From Tabrizicola sp. (GTDB lineage: Bacteria; Pseudomonadota; Alphaproteobacteria; Rhodobacterales; Rhodobacteraceae): DNA of 64,000 bases. Positions 52,805 through 61,167 of this stretch are shown here, in pieces. The stretch spans positions 1-64,000 of the forward strand of contig NZ_JAEULP010000001.1 in the NCBI RefSeq assembly GCF_016792905.1, read 5' to 3'. Under the pieces are notes generated by a model that was not told the origin of the DNA, searched no databases, and was given only the letters and a program-made list of their open reading frames with translations. The first letter of the stretch is position 1. Each line of letters opens with the position of its first letter. A program made the position numbers and the translations under genes.

Positions 52805-53119
52805 CGGGGTCTCCTGTTCTGAAGGGTCATGGCGCAGGCCGGGATGTCGTCCAGCAAGGCCCTTGGAGGGTCCGCCCGAAAGCGGATGCGGGCGTATAGG
52901 CGGATTCGGACGGCAAGGGAAGCGGATTCAGCGCGACCCATCAAGCCACGGTTAACCCTGAGTCGAGATTCCGGGTTGCGGGACGCGAACGCCGCTTTGG
53001 CGACGGCCCGATCCATGGTATTTCTGGCCAGAGTTTCCATGCGTTACCAAATGGTTAACGTGGGTTCTGCGGTATCGGCCCGATGGTCGAAGTGGTAGGG
53101 AGTTTCGGGTTTGCTCGCC
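52805..53119. other. 315-bp gene-free gap between rpsO and the RTX gene
   Basis: It holds the rpsO leader and promoter (minus strand) and the upstream region of the RTX gene. Visible details are a GANTC methylation site (GAGTC near 52964), TTAAC repeats, and the CtrA-like dyad listed separately. The open frames here look like shadows. No RNA gene was recognised. Confidence 0.5.
53044..53058. promoter_or_regulatory. CtrA-box-like dyad TTAC-N7-TTAA upstream of the RTX gene
   Basis: TTACCAAATGGTTAA at 53044-53058 differs at one base from the CtrA consensus TTAA-N7-TTAA and also forms a CCA/TGG dyad. It lies 62 bp before the RTX gene start. CtrA controls motility and surface genes in Rhodobacterales. 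Confidence 0.35.
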
Positions 53120-54109
53120 ATGCTTGGCCTTTTCGGTGTGATGATGGCCGGCCTGGCTGCCGATGCCGTGTTCTCGTTCCGGGACGATGACAATGATGAG
53201 GCCGAGCCACCCGCTCCGGACGACGGCGAACCATCGCTTGATGACGGCGACCTCCTGGACGACCTGTCGGGCGATCCCACCATACCCACCTCCGATGACC
53301 TGGACGACCCGGTCGATCCGTCGGTCACGCTTACCGGCACCGACGGTGTGGACCAGCTTTCGGGCAACGACGCGGGGGATGACCTTCAAGGCGGCGGCGG
53401 CGACGACATGATCAACGGCCGCGGCGGGGATGACCTGATTGATGCAGGCGGCGGCAATGATGCCATCTGGGCTGGCGACGGCGATGACAGCATCCTGGCC
53501 GAGGGCGGGAGCGACACCGTCTATGGCGACGCGGGCGAAGACAGCATCGCGGGGGGTGACGGAAACGACTCCCTCGCCGGATGCGAGGGCAATGACAGCC
53601 TGCAGGGCGATGCGGGCAAGGATACGCTTCTGGGCGGGACGGGTGACGACTGGCTGGATGGCGGCGACGACGAAGACTGGCTGGTCGGTGCAGACGGAAA
53701 TGACCTTCTGACCGGGGGCGGCGACCGGGACGAACTTGATGGCATGAATGGCGACGACACCATATCGGGCGTCGAGGAGGGGCAGCAGGAGGCCGACTTC
53801 CTGAACGGCGGCGATGGCGATGATCACCTGCTTCTGGGAGCGGGGGATTTCGCCACCGGCGGCGCAGGCCATGACGAATTTGTCCTGCAGGACGGGCTGT
53901 CGAGAGATTCGGTCACGCAGATTTCCGATTACGACCCGAGCGAGGACAAGCTGGTCATTGTCTATGACTCAGCCGTCCACCCCGATCCCGTGCTTAGGGT
54001 CGAGGCGAACGAAGGCGGCGGTCACGCGATCTATCTCGATGGGGCGAAGCTCGCCGTGGTCAACGGTGCGCCGGTGAGCGAGAGCGATGTCAAGATGGTG
54101 GCCGCGTGA
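53120..54109 (+). CDS. Small RTX-type calcium-binding repeat protein
   Basis: A 329-residue protein. A short hydrophobic N-terminus ([20 protein letters not shown]) is followed by an acidic linker (about residues 22-70). Then come tandem RTX nonapeptide repeats GGxGxDxLx (for example [41 protein letters not shown]) to about residue 240. These fold into a calcium-bound beta-roll. There is no toxin, protease or lipase domain, and no type I secretion gene is adjacent. The N-terminal segment suggests a membrane anchor or an unusual signal. Its function is not recognised. Confidence 0.78.
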   Translation: MLGLFGVMMAGLAADAVFSFRDDDNDEAEPPAPDDGEPSLDDGDLLDDLSGDPTIPTSDDLDDPVDPSVTLTGTDGVDQLSGNDAGDDLQGGGGDDMINGRGGDDLIDAGGGNDAIWAGDGDDSILAEGGSDTVYGDAGEDSIAGGDGNDSLAGCEGNDSLQGDAGKDTLLGGTGDDWLDGGDDEDWLVGADGNDLLTGGGDRDELDGMNGDDTISGVEEGQQEADFLNGGDGDDHLLLGAGDFATGGAGHDEFVLQDGLSRDSVTQISDYDPSEDKLVIVYDSAVHPDPVLRVEANEGGGHAIYLDGAKLAVVNGAPVSESDVKMVAA

Positions 54110-54114
54110 CCCGG

Positions 54115-54615
54115 CTACCAGGCCTGTGGCTGCTGGCCGTAGCCGACGTAAAGCGGATGGCGCGGCTGTCCCTGCCCGGTCAGGCCAAGATGCGAAAGCG
54201 GGGCGCCGGTGCCGCGCAGCAGGGCGGCCACCTCGTCGCCCCGGTTCAGGTGCAGCCCGTGGTTGCCCCATGCGCAGAGAATGCTGTCCGACCAATCCAC
54301 GCTGTCCAGGATCGCGCGGTCGTTGTCCGGACCAACCGGGTCATCGGCCGCGCGCATGACTTTGGGGTCGGTAGCCCGGAAGGCAAAGATGTTCGTCACC
54401 CGGAACGCCCCATAGCCCAGCGCGCGCGCGCGCCGCTCGCAGCGCTCGACCGTCGGGTCGTTCTGAACTTCGGTCGCGGTGGAGGGATTCAGCATCACGA
54501 ACAAGGCTTTCGGTCCACTACCCCAGACCCGGGTCAGCAGGTAGCGGTAGCGTTCGCAATCGGAGTAAACAGCCTCGGACAGCGCATCGCCCTTGGTAAA
54601 CCCGCGCAGGATCAT
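54115..54615 (-). CDS. DUF1643-family protein
   Basis: A 166-residue protein with the DUF1643 pattern: RYLLTRVWGSGPKALFVMLN near residue 24, PSTATEVQNDPTVERCERRA, GYGAFRVTNIFAFRATDPKV and CAWGNHG near residue 120. Function unknown; in some genomes it neighbours nucleic-acid or restriction-like genes. The ATG at 54615 is used, because a longer frame to 54789 runs into the divergent gene's upstream region. Confidence 0.75.
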   Translation of the reverse strand: MILRGFTKGDALSEAVYSDCERYRYLLTRVWGSGPKALFVMLNPSTATEVQNDPTVERCERRARALGYGAFRVTNIFAFRATDPKVMRAADDPVGPDNDRAILDSVDWSDSILCAWGNHGLHLNRGDEVAALLRGTGAPLSHLGLTGQGQPRHPLYVGYGQQPQAW

Positions 54616-54815
54616 CGTGGCAGCCCGGTCCTTCCATGCACCGGCGCGGAGATAAGCGGCGATCCGCCCCGGCGTAAAGTCCTTTCTGCCCCGACGCGCG
54701 TGACGCCCGCAGAGTCCGGTGCCCAGGGTCTGCGGTTGTGGCGATTTCCCTTGTTGGCACTTTGCTCTCCTGCCTAGATTGCCCTTCAAGCCAACCCGAC
54801 GCCGGAGCTTCGGTC

Positions 54816-55337
54816 GTGTCCGATCTGATCATTGTTCTTTACGGCAGCCAGAACGCCGCCTTCGTTGCCGGTGAGGCGCTGGCCGTTTTCCAGCAAGAGG
54901 CCGGAACCGAGCCGGAGGATATTGTCGTCGTGACCAGGGCCGAAACCGGTCGGGTGTCGGTCAACCAGTCGATCGACCTTGCCTCCGGTCGGCCATTGGG
55001 CGGCGGTCGCTGGGGGACGCTGATCGGGATGCTGTTTCTTGACCGCCGGAAACCGGGGGAACAGGACAGGGGCCTCACCGCCCGGTTTCTGGAGGCGGGC
55101 GTGGAGCAGTCCTTCCTGCTTGCGGTTGGCCAGGCGCTGGACAAGGGCGGTGCTGCGGTGGGGATGCGGGTTCGGCTTCTTGGCGCAAACCGCGTCCTGG
55201 ACCGGGTGAAAGCCCTGAAGGGCGCGCCGAAAATCCTGCAAACCCGGCTGAGCGCCGAAACCGAAGACGCGCTTTACGATATGCAGAACCAGATTCCGCA
55301 AGGCGTGCTGAACCAGTCGGCGGATGGCCCGTTCTGA
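54816..55337 (+). CDS. DUF1269-like predicted membrane-associated protein
   Basis: A 173-residue protein, GTG start at 54816. VSDLIIVLYGSQNAAFVAGE, VNQSIDLASGRPLGGGRWGT and LIGMLFLDRRKPGEQ resemble DUF1269 proteins, which often carry a glycine-rich hydrophobic hairpin. The usual glycine-zipper is only weakly present. No function can be assigned. It lies 48 bp upstream of mtgA and reads the same way. Confidence 0.5.
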   Translation: MSDLIIVLYGSQNAAFVAGEALAVFQQEAGTEPEDIVVVTRAETGRVSVNQSIDLASGRPLGGGRWGTLIGMLFLDRRKPGEQDRGLTARFLEAGVEQSFLLAVGQALDKGGAAVGMRVRLLGANRVLDRVKALKGAPKILQTRLSAETEDALYDMQNQIPQGVLNQSADGPF

Positions 55338-55385
55338 TCGAGGACGGGCTTGACGGGCCCCGCCGCTCTGCGTCCATGTAGCAGC

Positions 55386-56147
55386 ATGACCGAGAAGACC
55401 GCCGAAAAACCGGCAGACCGGGCCAAGCCGGCACCGCGCAGGCGCAAGGCAAAGGCGGAAGCGCCTGCGCCGCGATCCCGGTTGCGCGTCGTGTTGAGAT
55501 GGCTTGGCCGCGGTCTGGGCGCAGTCGCGGCTCTCTATGGCTTTCTGATCCTGCTTTTCAGCTTTGTCCCGCCGCCGATCAATCTTTACCAGATGAGCGA
55601 GGCCTGGCGCCTGGGCGGGATCGAGAAGGATTGGGTCGCATGGGAAGATATCGCGCCGGTGATGGGACGGTCGGCGGTGGCCGCCGAGGATGCGAATTTC
55701 TGCAACCACTGGGGCTTCGACATGGCCGCCATCCGCGAGGCGATCGAGCAGGGCAGCAACCGCGGCGCCAGCACGATCAGCCAGCAAGTGGTGAAGAACG
55801 TCTTCCTCTGGCAGGGTCGCAGCTGGGTGCGCAAGGCGATGGAGGCCGTCCTGACCCCCATGGTCGAGCTTGTCTGGTCCAAGCAGCGCATTCTTGAAGT
55901 CTATCTGAACGTTGCCGAGTTCGGCGAAGGCGTGTTCGGCGTGCAGGCGGCGGCGCAGCACTATTTCAAGGTCGATGCGAAGGACCTGACCGCGGTGCAG
56001 GCGGCCCGGCTGGCGGCGGTCCTGCCGAACCCCAAGGAATGGAGTGCTTCGAAGCCTTCGAGCTATGTCAGAAGCCGGGCGCGGACGCACATGTCGGGCG
56101 CCGAGACCATTGCGGCGGACGGTCGTTCCGCCTGTTTTGAGGACTGA
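55386..56147 (+). CDS. mtgA: Monofunctional biosynthetic peptidoglycan transglycosylase
   Basis: A 253-residue MtgA. A basic cytoplasmic tail is followed by one transmembrane helix (GLGAVAALYGFLILLFSFVP) and the GT51 domain with catalytic Glu in AVAAEDANFCNHWGFD near residue 105 and GASTISQQVVKNVFLW. It polymerises lipid II into glycan strands. The ATG at 55386 gives a normal N-terminus. Confidence 0.93.
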   Translation: MTEKTAEKPADRAKPAPRRRKAKAEAPAPRSRLRVVLRWLGRGLGAVAALYGFLILLFSFVPPPINLYQMSEAWRLGGIEKDWVAWEDIAPVMGRSAVAAEDANFCNHWGFDMAAIREAIEQGSNRGASTISQQVVKNVFLWQGRSWVRKAMEAVLTPMVELVWSKQRILEVYLNVAEFGEGVFGVQAAAQHYFKVDAKDLTAVQAARLAAVLPNPKEWSASKPSSYVRSRARTHMSGAETIAADGRSACFED

Positions 56148-56216
56148 CCGGCGCAAGGGATTGAATTCCGGGCGGGCTCGCGGCAAGGAGGGTGCAAGAC
56201 CGGAGGCCGCAGCCCG

Positions 56217-56894
56217 ATGAACCGCCCCTCGAACCGCCTGTATCACGTTCCGCTGTCGCCCTTCTGCCGCAAGGTGCGCCTGACGCTGGCGGAAAAGAAG
56301 ATCGAGGTCGAGCTGGTCGAGGAACGCTATTGGGAGCCCTCGCCGGAATTCCTGCGCCGAAATCCGGCGGGCAAGGTGCCAATCCTGAAGATGGGCAACC
56401 GCGTGATGAGCGAAAGCCAGGCGATCTGCGAGTTCATCGAGGAAACCGCGCCGGAACCGGCCCTGATGCCGAAAGGCGCAGAGGGGCGCTATGAGGTTCG
56501 CAGGCTATGTGCCTGGTTTGACGACAAGTTCCACAATGAAGTGACCTCGAAGCTTTTGTACGAGCGGGTGAACAAGAAGGTCACTGGGCAAGGGTATCCG
56601 GATTCGAAGAACGTCAAGCTCGGCTCGACCCGGATCAAGTATCACCTGGATTACATGGCCTGGCTCCTCGACCAGCGCCGCTGGTTGGCGGGCGATGCGA
56701 TGACGCTGGCCGATTTCACCGCGGCGGCGCATCTGAGCTGTCTCGACTACATCAGCGATGTCGACTGGAACCGCCATGCGGTGCTGAAGGACTGGTACGC
56801 CAAGATCAAGTCGCGGCCGTCGTTCCGGCCGCTGCTTGCCGACCAGATCTCGGGCTTTCCTCCGGCGCCGCATTATGCCGACCTGGATTTCTAG
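56217..56894 (+). CDS. Glutathione S-transferase-fold protein (possibly FzlA-like)
   Basis: A 225-residue GST fold. The N-terminal thioredoxin domain has YHVPLSPFCRKVRLTLAEKK, NPAGKVPILKMGNRVMSESQ and AICEFIEETAPEPALMP; the C-terminal helical domain has HLDYMAWLLDQRRWLAGDAM and TLADFTAAAHLSCLDYISDV. The catalytic position holds SPFC. The overall architecture and lengthened middle recall alphaproteobacterial FzlA, the GST-like protein that binds FtsZ, but this is not certain from motifs. It lies between mtgA and queG. Confidence 0.72.
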   Translation: MNRPSNRLYHVPLSPFCRKVRLTLAEKKIEVELVEERYWEPSPEFLRRNPAGKVPILKMGNRVMSESQAICEFIEETAPEPALMPKGAEGRYEVRRLCAWFDDKFHNEVTSKLLYERVNKKVTGQGYPDSKNVKLGSTRIKYHLDYMAWLLDQRRWLAGDAMTLADFTAAAHLSCLDYISDVDWNRHAVLKDWYAKIKSRPSFRPLLADQISGFPPAPHYADLDF

Positions 56895-56978
56895 ACCCTC
56901 CCCTCGGGGCGCTGCCCGCCGCCTTTGGTTCTCGAACCGATGGCGCTCCATAGGCGGCCCCGGGATACCTGCGCAAAG

Positions 56979-58010
56979 ATGAAAGGGCTGACGAAAGAGC
57001 AGCTGGTGGCGCGGGCCCTGGAGGAGGGGTTCGTGAAGGCGGGCGTCTGCCGCCCTGATGCGGTGCCCGAGGCGGCCGGGCGGTTGCGGATGTTCCTGGC
57101 CGAGGGGCGGCACGGGCAGATGGGATGGATGGCGGACCGCGAGGCCTGGCGCGGGTCGGCGGCGGCCCTTTGGCCCGAGGCGCGGTCGGTGATCATGCTG
57201 GCCGAGGCCTATACGCCCGATGGCGACCCGATGGCGGGGCTTTCGGCGCGCGACCGGGGGGTGATTTCGGTCTATGCCCAGGGGAAGGATTACCACGACC
57301 TGGTGAAGCCGCGGCTGAAGCGGCTTGGGCGTTGGCTGATCGACCAGGCGGGGGGCGAGATCAAGGTGTTCGTCGATACCGCCCCGGTGATGGAGAAGCC
57401 CCTGGCACAGGCGGCAGGGCTGGGGTGGCAGGGCAAGCACACCAACCTGTTGGGGCGTGATCTGGGAAGCTGGGTGTTTCTGGGGGCGATCTTCACGACC
57501 TTGGAGTTTCCGCCGGACGCGCCGGAGGTCAGCCATTGCGGCAATTGCACCGCCTGCCTGGATATTTGCCCGACCGAGGCTTTTCCTGCGCCTTATCAAT
57601 TGGATGCGCGACGATGCATCTCGTACCTGACCATCGAGCACAAGGGGCCTGTAGATACGGAGCTGCGGGGCCGCATAGGCAATCGTATATACGGTTGCGA
57701 CGATTGCCTGGCCATTTGTCCCTGGAACAAGTTCGCCGTCGCGGCGCGGGAGATCGGCTATCAGCCGAAGCACGGGCTGCCGGAGCTGGCCGAGTTGGCG
57801 ATGCTGGACGATGCCGGGTTTCGCGAGCGGTTTGCGGGCTCGCCGATCAAGCGGATCGGGCGCGACAGGTTCGTGCGGAACGTGCTTTATGCTATCGGGA
57901 ACTCTGCCCTGCCGCGGCTGGCGTTGGGAGCGGCGGAACTGGCAGAGGATGCCGACCCGGGCGTCGCCGATGCGGCGCGCTGGGCGGTAAAGCGGCTGAA
58001 GGGGGACTGA
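56979..58010 (+). CDS. queG: Epoxyqueuosine reductase QueG
   Basis: A 343-residue QueG. It has two ferredoxin-like 4Fe-4S motifs: [16 protein letters not shown] near residue 187 and [14 protein letters not shown] near residue 239. The catalytic Asp/substrate region [20 protein letters not shown] near residue 129 precedes them. It reduces epoxyqueuosine to queuosine in tRNA using cobalamin. ATG at 56979 gives the expected N-terminus. The SDR gene starts directly after its stop. Confidence 0.94.
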   Translation: MKGLTKEQLVARALEEGFVKAGVCRPDAVPEAAGRLRMFLAEGRHGQMGWMADREAWRGSAAALWPEARSVIMLAEAYTPDGDPMAGLSARDRGVISVYAQGKDYHDLVKPRLKRLGRWLIDQAGGEIKVFVDTAPVMEKPLAQAAGLGWQGKHTNLLGRDLGSWVFLGAIFTTLEFPPDAPEVSHCGNCTACLDICPTEAFPAPYQLDARRCISYLTIEHKGPVDTELRGRIGNRIYGCDDCLAICPWNKFAVAAREIGYQPKHGLPELAELAMLDDAGFRERFAGSPIKRIGRDRFVRNVLYAIGNSALPRLALGAAELAEDADPGVADAARWAVKRLKGD

Positions 58011-58775
58011 ATGGACAGGCTGAAGGGCAAGACCGCGATCATTTCGGGCGGGGCGACGGGAATGGGTGCAGCTTCGGCCCGGCTGTTTGCGGCGGAAGGC
58101 GCGGCGGTCGGTGTGATCGACCGCAACGTCGAGGCCGGGCAGGCGCTGGTGGCGGAGTTGAAGGCCAAGGGTCACAAGGCGCATTTCGCGAAAGCCGACG
58201 TATCCTCGAAAGCCGAGGTCGAGGCGGCGGTGGCCGCGGTCAATTCCGAACTGGGGCCAGTGAACGTGCTGTTCAACCATGCTGGAACCATCGTGATCAA
58301 GCCGTTCCTCGAGACCGAGGAGAGGGACTGGGACTTCCTGTTCGACGTCAACGTCAAGTCGATGTACTTGATGACCCGCGCGGTCTTGCCGCAAATGCTG
58401 GCGAACGGCGGGGGGTCCGTCGTCTGCACGTCCTCGATCTCGGCGGTCTATGCGACGCCGAACGAGGTGCTGTACGATGCGACCAAGGGCGCCGTTCACA
58501 TGTTCGCGCGGGCGATTGCCGTGGAATTCCGCGACAGGGGCATCCGCTGCAACGCGGTTTGCCCGGGCTTCATCCAGACGCCGCACGGCAACCGGGAGGT
58601 CGAGGAGCTGACGAAATACGGGGTTGATGTCTCGGACGCGGCGATCATGGCGGCGCAGGGACGGATGGGAAAGCCCGAGGATGTGGCGCGGGCGGCGCTC
58701 TACCTTGCCTCGGACGATGCGGAGTTCGTCAACGGCGCGCAGCTTTTCGTCGACAACGGGTTCTCGGCGGTCTGA
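58011..58775 (+). CDS. Short-chain dehydrogenase/reductase (SDR)
   Basis: A 254-residue classical SDR. The nucleotide-binding motif is IISGGATGMGAASARLFAAE, NHAGTIV is the conserved NxAG motif near residue 89, and the catalytic residues are Ser in TSSISAVYATPNE and Tyr/Lys in LYDATKGA near residue 158. NAVCPGFIQTPHGN follows. The substrate is not known. It starts at the queG stop and may share its transcript. Confidence 0.88.
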   Translation: MDRLKGKTAIISGGATGMGAASARLFAAEGAAVGVIDRNVEAGQALVAELKAKGHKAHFAKADVSSKAEVEAAVAAVNSELGPVNVLFNHAGTIVIKPFLETEERDWDFLFDVNVKSMYLMTRAVLPQMLANGGGSVVCTSSISAVYATPNEVLYDATKGAVHMFARAIAVEFRDRGIRCNAVCPGFIQTPHGNREVEELTKYGVDVSDAAIMAAQGRMGKPEDVARAALYLASDDAEFVNGAQLFVDNGFSAV

Positions 58776-58900
58776 GGGCCGCTTCCGGTCCCGACGGGCA
58801 AGCGGGAGTCGGCGGGATCGCGCCGGGAAGGGCCTGCAACGGGGTTGGCGGAGCGGCGATTCGGGTGCAAGCTGGGGAAAGAGCAGCCTGGGAGGAGAGC

Positions 58901-59068
58901 ATGAGCCGTCATCTTGCCGATCATCGCACCCGCACGACCGGGGGTCGCGTCAAGCATTTCCTGCGCCTGGCCCGGACACCGCGGGAAACCTGGCAGCGGT
59001 CTCGGGGATCCTCGGGGTCTACCCGGTTGATCCAGTTCCTGCGGATCGAACGGGGCCGCACCGCCTGA
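58901..59068 (+). CDS. Small basic protein (55 residues), hypothetical
   Basis: A 55-codon frame starting MSRHLADHRTRTTGGR, preceded by an excellent GGGAGGAGAGC ribosome-binding site. It is rich in arginine, lacks a membrane segment and matches no family I recognise. It ends one base before a 15-bp palindrome and a terminator, which makes a separate short transcript plausible. The coding call rests on the ribosome-binding site and the downstream terminator. Confidence 0.5.
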   Translation: MSRHLADHRTRTTGGRVKHFLRLARTPRETWQRSRGSSGSTRLIQFLRIERGRTA

Positions 59069-59069
59069 C

Positions 59070-59084
59070 TGTCCACGGTGGACA
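59070..59084. repeat. TGTCCACGGTGGACA palindrome, copy 2
   Basis: Identical to the 15-mer at 30753-30767. It starts 2 bases after the stop of the small gene and is followed by an A/T-rich CAATCCAAATCAA stretch, parallel to CAGTCCAATGAAATCAA after copy 1. Confidence 0.6.
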
Positions 59085-59086
59085 AG

Positions 59087-59128
59087 AACAGAAAATCAAT
59101 CCAAATCAAACGTTTGGATATTTCTGTT
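59087..59128. terminator. Bidirectional terminator between the small gene and ohrR
   Basis: ATCCAAA (59099-59105) pairs with TTTGGAT (59113-59119), and AACAGAAA (59087-59094) with TTTCTGTT (59121-59128), giving a two-part stem with a small internal loop and T-rich ends. Genes converge on it from both sides. Confidence 0.7.
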
Positions 59129-59568
59129 TACGATTTGTCAAGCTTTGCCGGCTTCAGGTGGTCGCGCAACCCTATGAGGATGTCCCGCAGATCGGCAAGG
59201 TCCGACAGCTGGAATCCGGTCCTGTCCGCAAAGGCGCCAGGCACCGATGCCGTCCGCGCGAAAAGGGCGCGGCCGTCATCTGTCAGAGAAAGCAGAACCT
59301 GGCGTTCGTCCCGCGCGTCACGGCTGCGGTGAACCCAGCCCGCACGCTCCATCCGCTTGAGCAGAGGGGTGAGCGTGTTCGAATCCAGCCGGAGTTCAGC
59401 CCCGAGCTTCCCAACGGTCCTTGCATCGCCGGAGTTCAGCGCCGCGAGGACCAGATATTGCGGATAGGTCAGGCCCAGCGGTTGCAGAAGTGGAGCATAG
59501 GCCGAATGCATCGCATGGGCTGCGGAATGCAACGCGAAGCAAAGCATGTCTGAGGGAGCGGTTGCCAT
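59128..59568 (-). CDS. ohrR: OhrR organic-peroxide-sensing repressor (MarR family)
   Basis: A 146-residue OhrR. The N-terminal redox-sensing cysteine lies in DMLCFALHSAAHA at residue 10. The MarR helix-turn-helix has LRLDSNTLTPLLKRMERAGW near residues 60-80 and the wing RDARDERQVLLSLTDDG. Organic peroxides oxidise the cysteine and release the DNA. It is divergent from ohr, with perfect and half palindromic operators in the shared 109-bp gap. Confidence 0.92.
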   Translation of the reverse strand: MATAPSDMLCFALHSAAHAMHSAYAPLLQPLGLTYPQYLVLAALNSGDARTVGKLGAELRLDSNTLTPLLKRMERAGWVHRSRDARDERQVLLSLTDDGRALFARTASVPGAFADRTGFQLSDLADLRDILIGLRDHLKPAKLDKS

Positions 59569-59578
59569 GGCCGCACTT

Positions 59579-59596
59579 TATATCGTGTGCGACGGA
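59579..59596. promoter_or_regulatory. Degenerate OhrR operator near ohrR
   Basis: TATATCGTG (59579-59587) is the exact left half of the perfect operator at 59637, followed by a weaker right half. It lies 10 bp upstream of the ohrR start, suited to autorepression. Confidence 0.6.
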
Positions 59597-59636
59597 AAAG
59601 CAATGAGTTGACAGCGGAGCGATTCTGTCGCCATTA

Positions 59637-59654
59637 TATATCGTGCACGATATA
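59637..59654. promoter_or_regulatory. Perfect OhrR operator upstream of ohr
   Basis: TATATCGTGCACGATATA is a perfect 18-bp palindrome, 23 bp before the ohr start. OhrR dimers bind AT-rich palindromes of this size. Confidence 0.8.
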
Positions 59655-59677
59655 GTCGAAAACGATTGGAGGAATTG

Positions 59678-60106
59678 ATGACGGTGGATGCCAAGTACTG
59701 GACCGAAGCCAAGGCAACTGGTGGCGGTCGAAACGGTGTGTCGGGGTTGGTGAACGGACAACTTACGGTCACGCATGCCAGCCCGAAGGAACTGGGCGGC
59801 TCGGGCCTGGGGCACAACCCGGAAGAACTGTTCGCCGTGGGTTATTCGGCCTGCTACCTGGGCGCGATGCGCTTTGTGGCCGGGGCCGAGAAACTGGGCA
59901 GCGTGCCAGAGAATGCGACCGTGAACGCCCATGTCGGCATCGGACCACGGTCGGATGGCGGCTTCGGCCTGAAGGTGAAGCTTGTGGTTTCGATGCCGGG
60001 GCTTGACCGCGCCGTCGCGGAAAAGATCGCAGAGCGCGGACATTTCATCTGCCCCTATTCCAACGCGACGAAGGGCAACATCGAGGTCGTGACCGAGATC
60101 GCCTGA
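59678..60106 (+). CDS. ohr: Organic hydroperoxide resistance protein Ohr
   Basis: A 142-residue OsmC/Ohr-family thiol peroxidase. The N-terminal region is SPKELGGSGLGHNPEELFAV, the first catalytic cysteine lies in GYSACYLGAM near residue 58 and the second in HFICPYSNATKGN near residue 123. It reduces organic hydroperoxides with lipoyl-dependent electrons. ATG at 59678 follows GGAGGA; TTG at 59666 is rejected. Confidence 0.95.
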   Translation: MTVDAKYWTEAKATGGGRNGVSGLVNGQLTVTHASPKELGGSGLGHNPEELFAVGYSACYLGAMRFVAGAEKLGSVPENATVNAHVGIGPRSDGGFGLKVKLVVSMPGLDRAVAEKIAERGHFICPYSNATKGNIEVVTEIA

Positions 60107-60131
60107 TCCGGTTTGGTGCTGGTGTGCAGGT

Positions 60132-60153
60132 GGGCAGGCTATCGGGCCTGCCC
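60132..60153. terminator. Hairpin between convergent ohr and ilvE
   Basis: GGGCAGGC (60132-60139) pairs with GCCTGCCC (60146-60153), a perfect 8-bp stem with a 6-base loop, 25 bp after the ohr stop and 9 bp beyond the ilvE end. No T-run follows, so it may only partly terminate. Confidence 0.5.
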
Positions 60154-60162
60154 GCAAGCCGT

Positions 60163-61029
60163 TCAGGTGCGGACCAGCTTCTCGTAATCGGTGGCCACGC
60201 GCCTTGTCAGATCACCCACTTCGAAAGTGTAGGCGCCGATCTGGCCGACGGGCGTGACTTCCGCCGCCGTGCCGGTCAGCCAGCATTGTTCGAAGCCCTC
60301 CAGCTCTTCTGGCAGGATGTGGCGTTCATGGACCTTGATCTGCATGTCCTTGAGCATCTGGATCACGGTCTGACGGGTCAGGCCGTTCAGGAAGCAGTCG
60401 GCCTTGGGGGTGTGAACCTCGCCGTCCCTGACGAAGAAGATATTGGCGCCGGTCGCCTCGGCAACATAGCCGCGATAATCGAACATCAGGGCGTCCGAGC
60501 AGCCTTTCGCCTGGGCGGCGTGCTTGGACATGGTGCAGATCATGTAAAGACCGGCAGCCTTGGCTTCTGACGGGATGGTCTCTGGCGAGGGGCGCTTCCA
60601 CCTGGCAATGTCGAGCTTCGCGCCCTTGAACTTGGCGTCGCCGTAATAGCTGCCCCAGGACCAGCAGGCGACGGCCATGCGGATCGGGTTGCCAAGCGAG
60701 GCAACGCCCATCTCGTCGCCGACACCGCGGAAGGCGATGGCGCGGATATAGGCATCGGTCAGGCCGTTGGCCTTGAGCACGGCCTCCTTGGCGGCATCGA
60801 TCTCTGTGGCGGAATAGGGGATCGGCATGTCGAGCAGGCGTCCGGATTCAAGGAGCCGCAGGGAATGTTCGTGACCCTTGAAGATCCTGCCGTTGTAACA
60901 ACGTTCGCCCTCGAAGACCGACGAGGCATAATGCAAGGCGTGGGTCAGGATATGGACATTGGCCGAACGCCACTCCACCAGCTTGCCATCCATCCAGATG
61001 ATTCCATCGCGATCGTCGTACCCAGCCAT
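60163..61029 (-). CDS. ilvE: Branched-chain amino acid aminotransferase
   Basis: A 288-residue class IV PLP aminotransferase. It has GKLVEWRSANVHILTHALHY and VFEGERCYNGRIFKG at the N-terminus, the PLP-lysine region GLYMICTMSKHAAQAKGCSD near residue 149 (catalytic Lys nearby), and YVAEATGANIFFVRDGEVHT. It transaminates leucine, isoleucine and valine. The start at 61029 has the strong site AAGGAGGTTGAG directly upstream; the much longer frame to 61635 overlaps petP and is a shadow. Confidence 0.93.
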   Translation of the reverse strand: MAGYDDRDGIIWMDGKLVEWRSANVHILTHALHYASSVFEGERCYNGRIFKGHEHSLRLLESGRLLDMPIPYSATEIDAAKEAVLKANGLTDAYIRAIAFRGVGDEMGVASLGNPIRMAVACWSWGSYYGDAKFKGAKLDIARWKRPSPETIPSEAKAAGLYMICTMSKHAAQAKGCSDALMFDYRGYVAEATGANIFFVRDGEVHTPKADCFLNGLTRQTVIQMLKDMQIKVHERHILPEELEGFEQCWLTGTAAEVTPVGQIGAYTFEVGDLTRRVATDYEKLVRT

Positions 61030-61167
61030 CTCAACCTCCTTCTTTGCAAAAGTTGCGCGAGATAGGGCCGTACCGGACAGATTCTTGCGCAAAATCGGCG
61101 GAGGGTTACGGGTTCGTACTTGGAAAGTCAACAAGGCTGACGTAAATTTGGAGGAAAGGAGAGAGCG

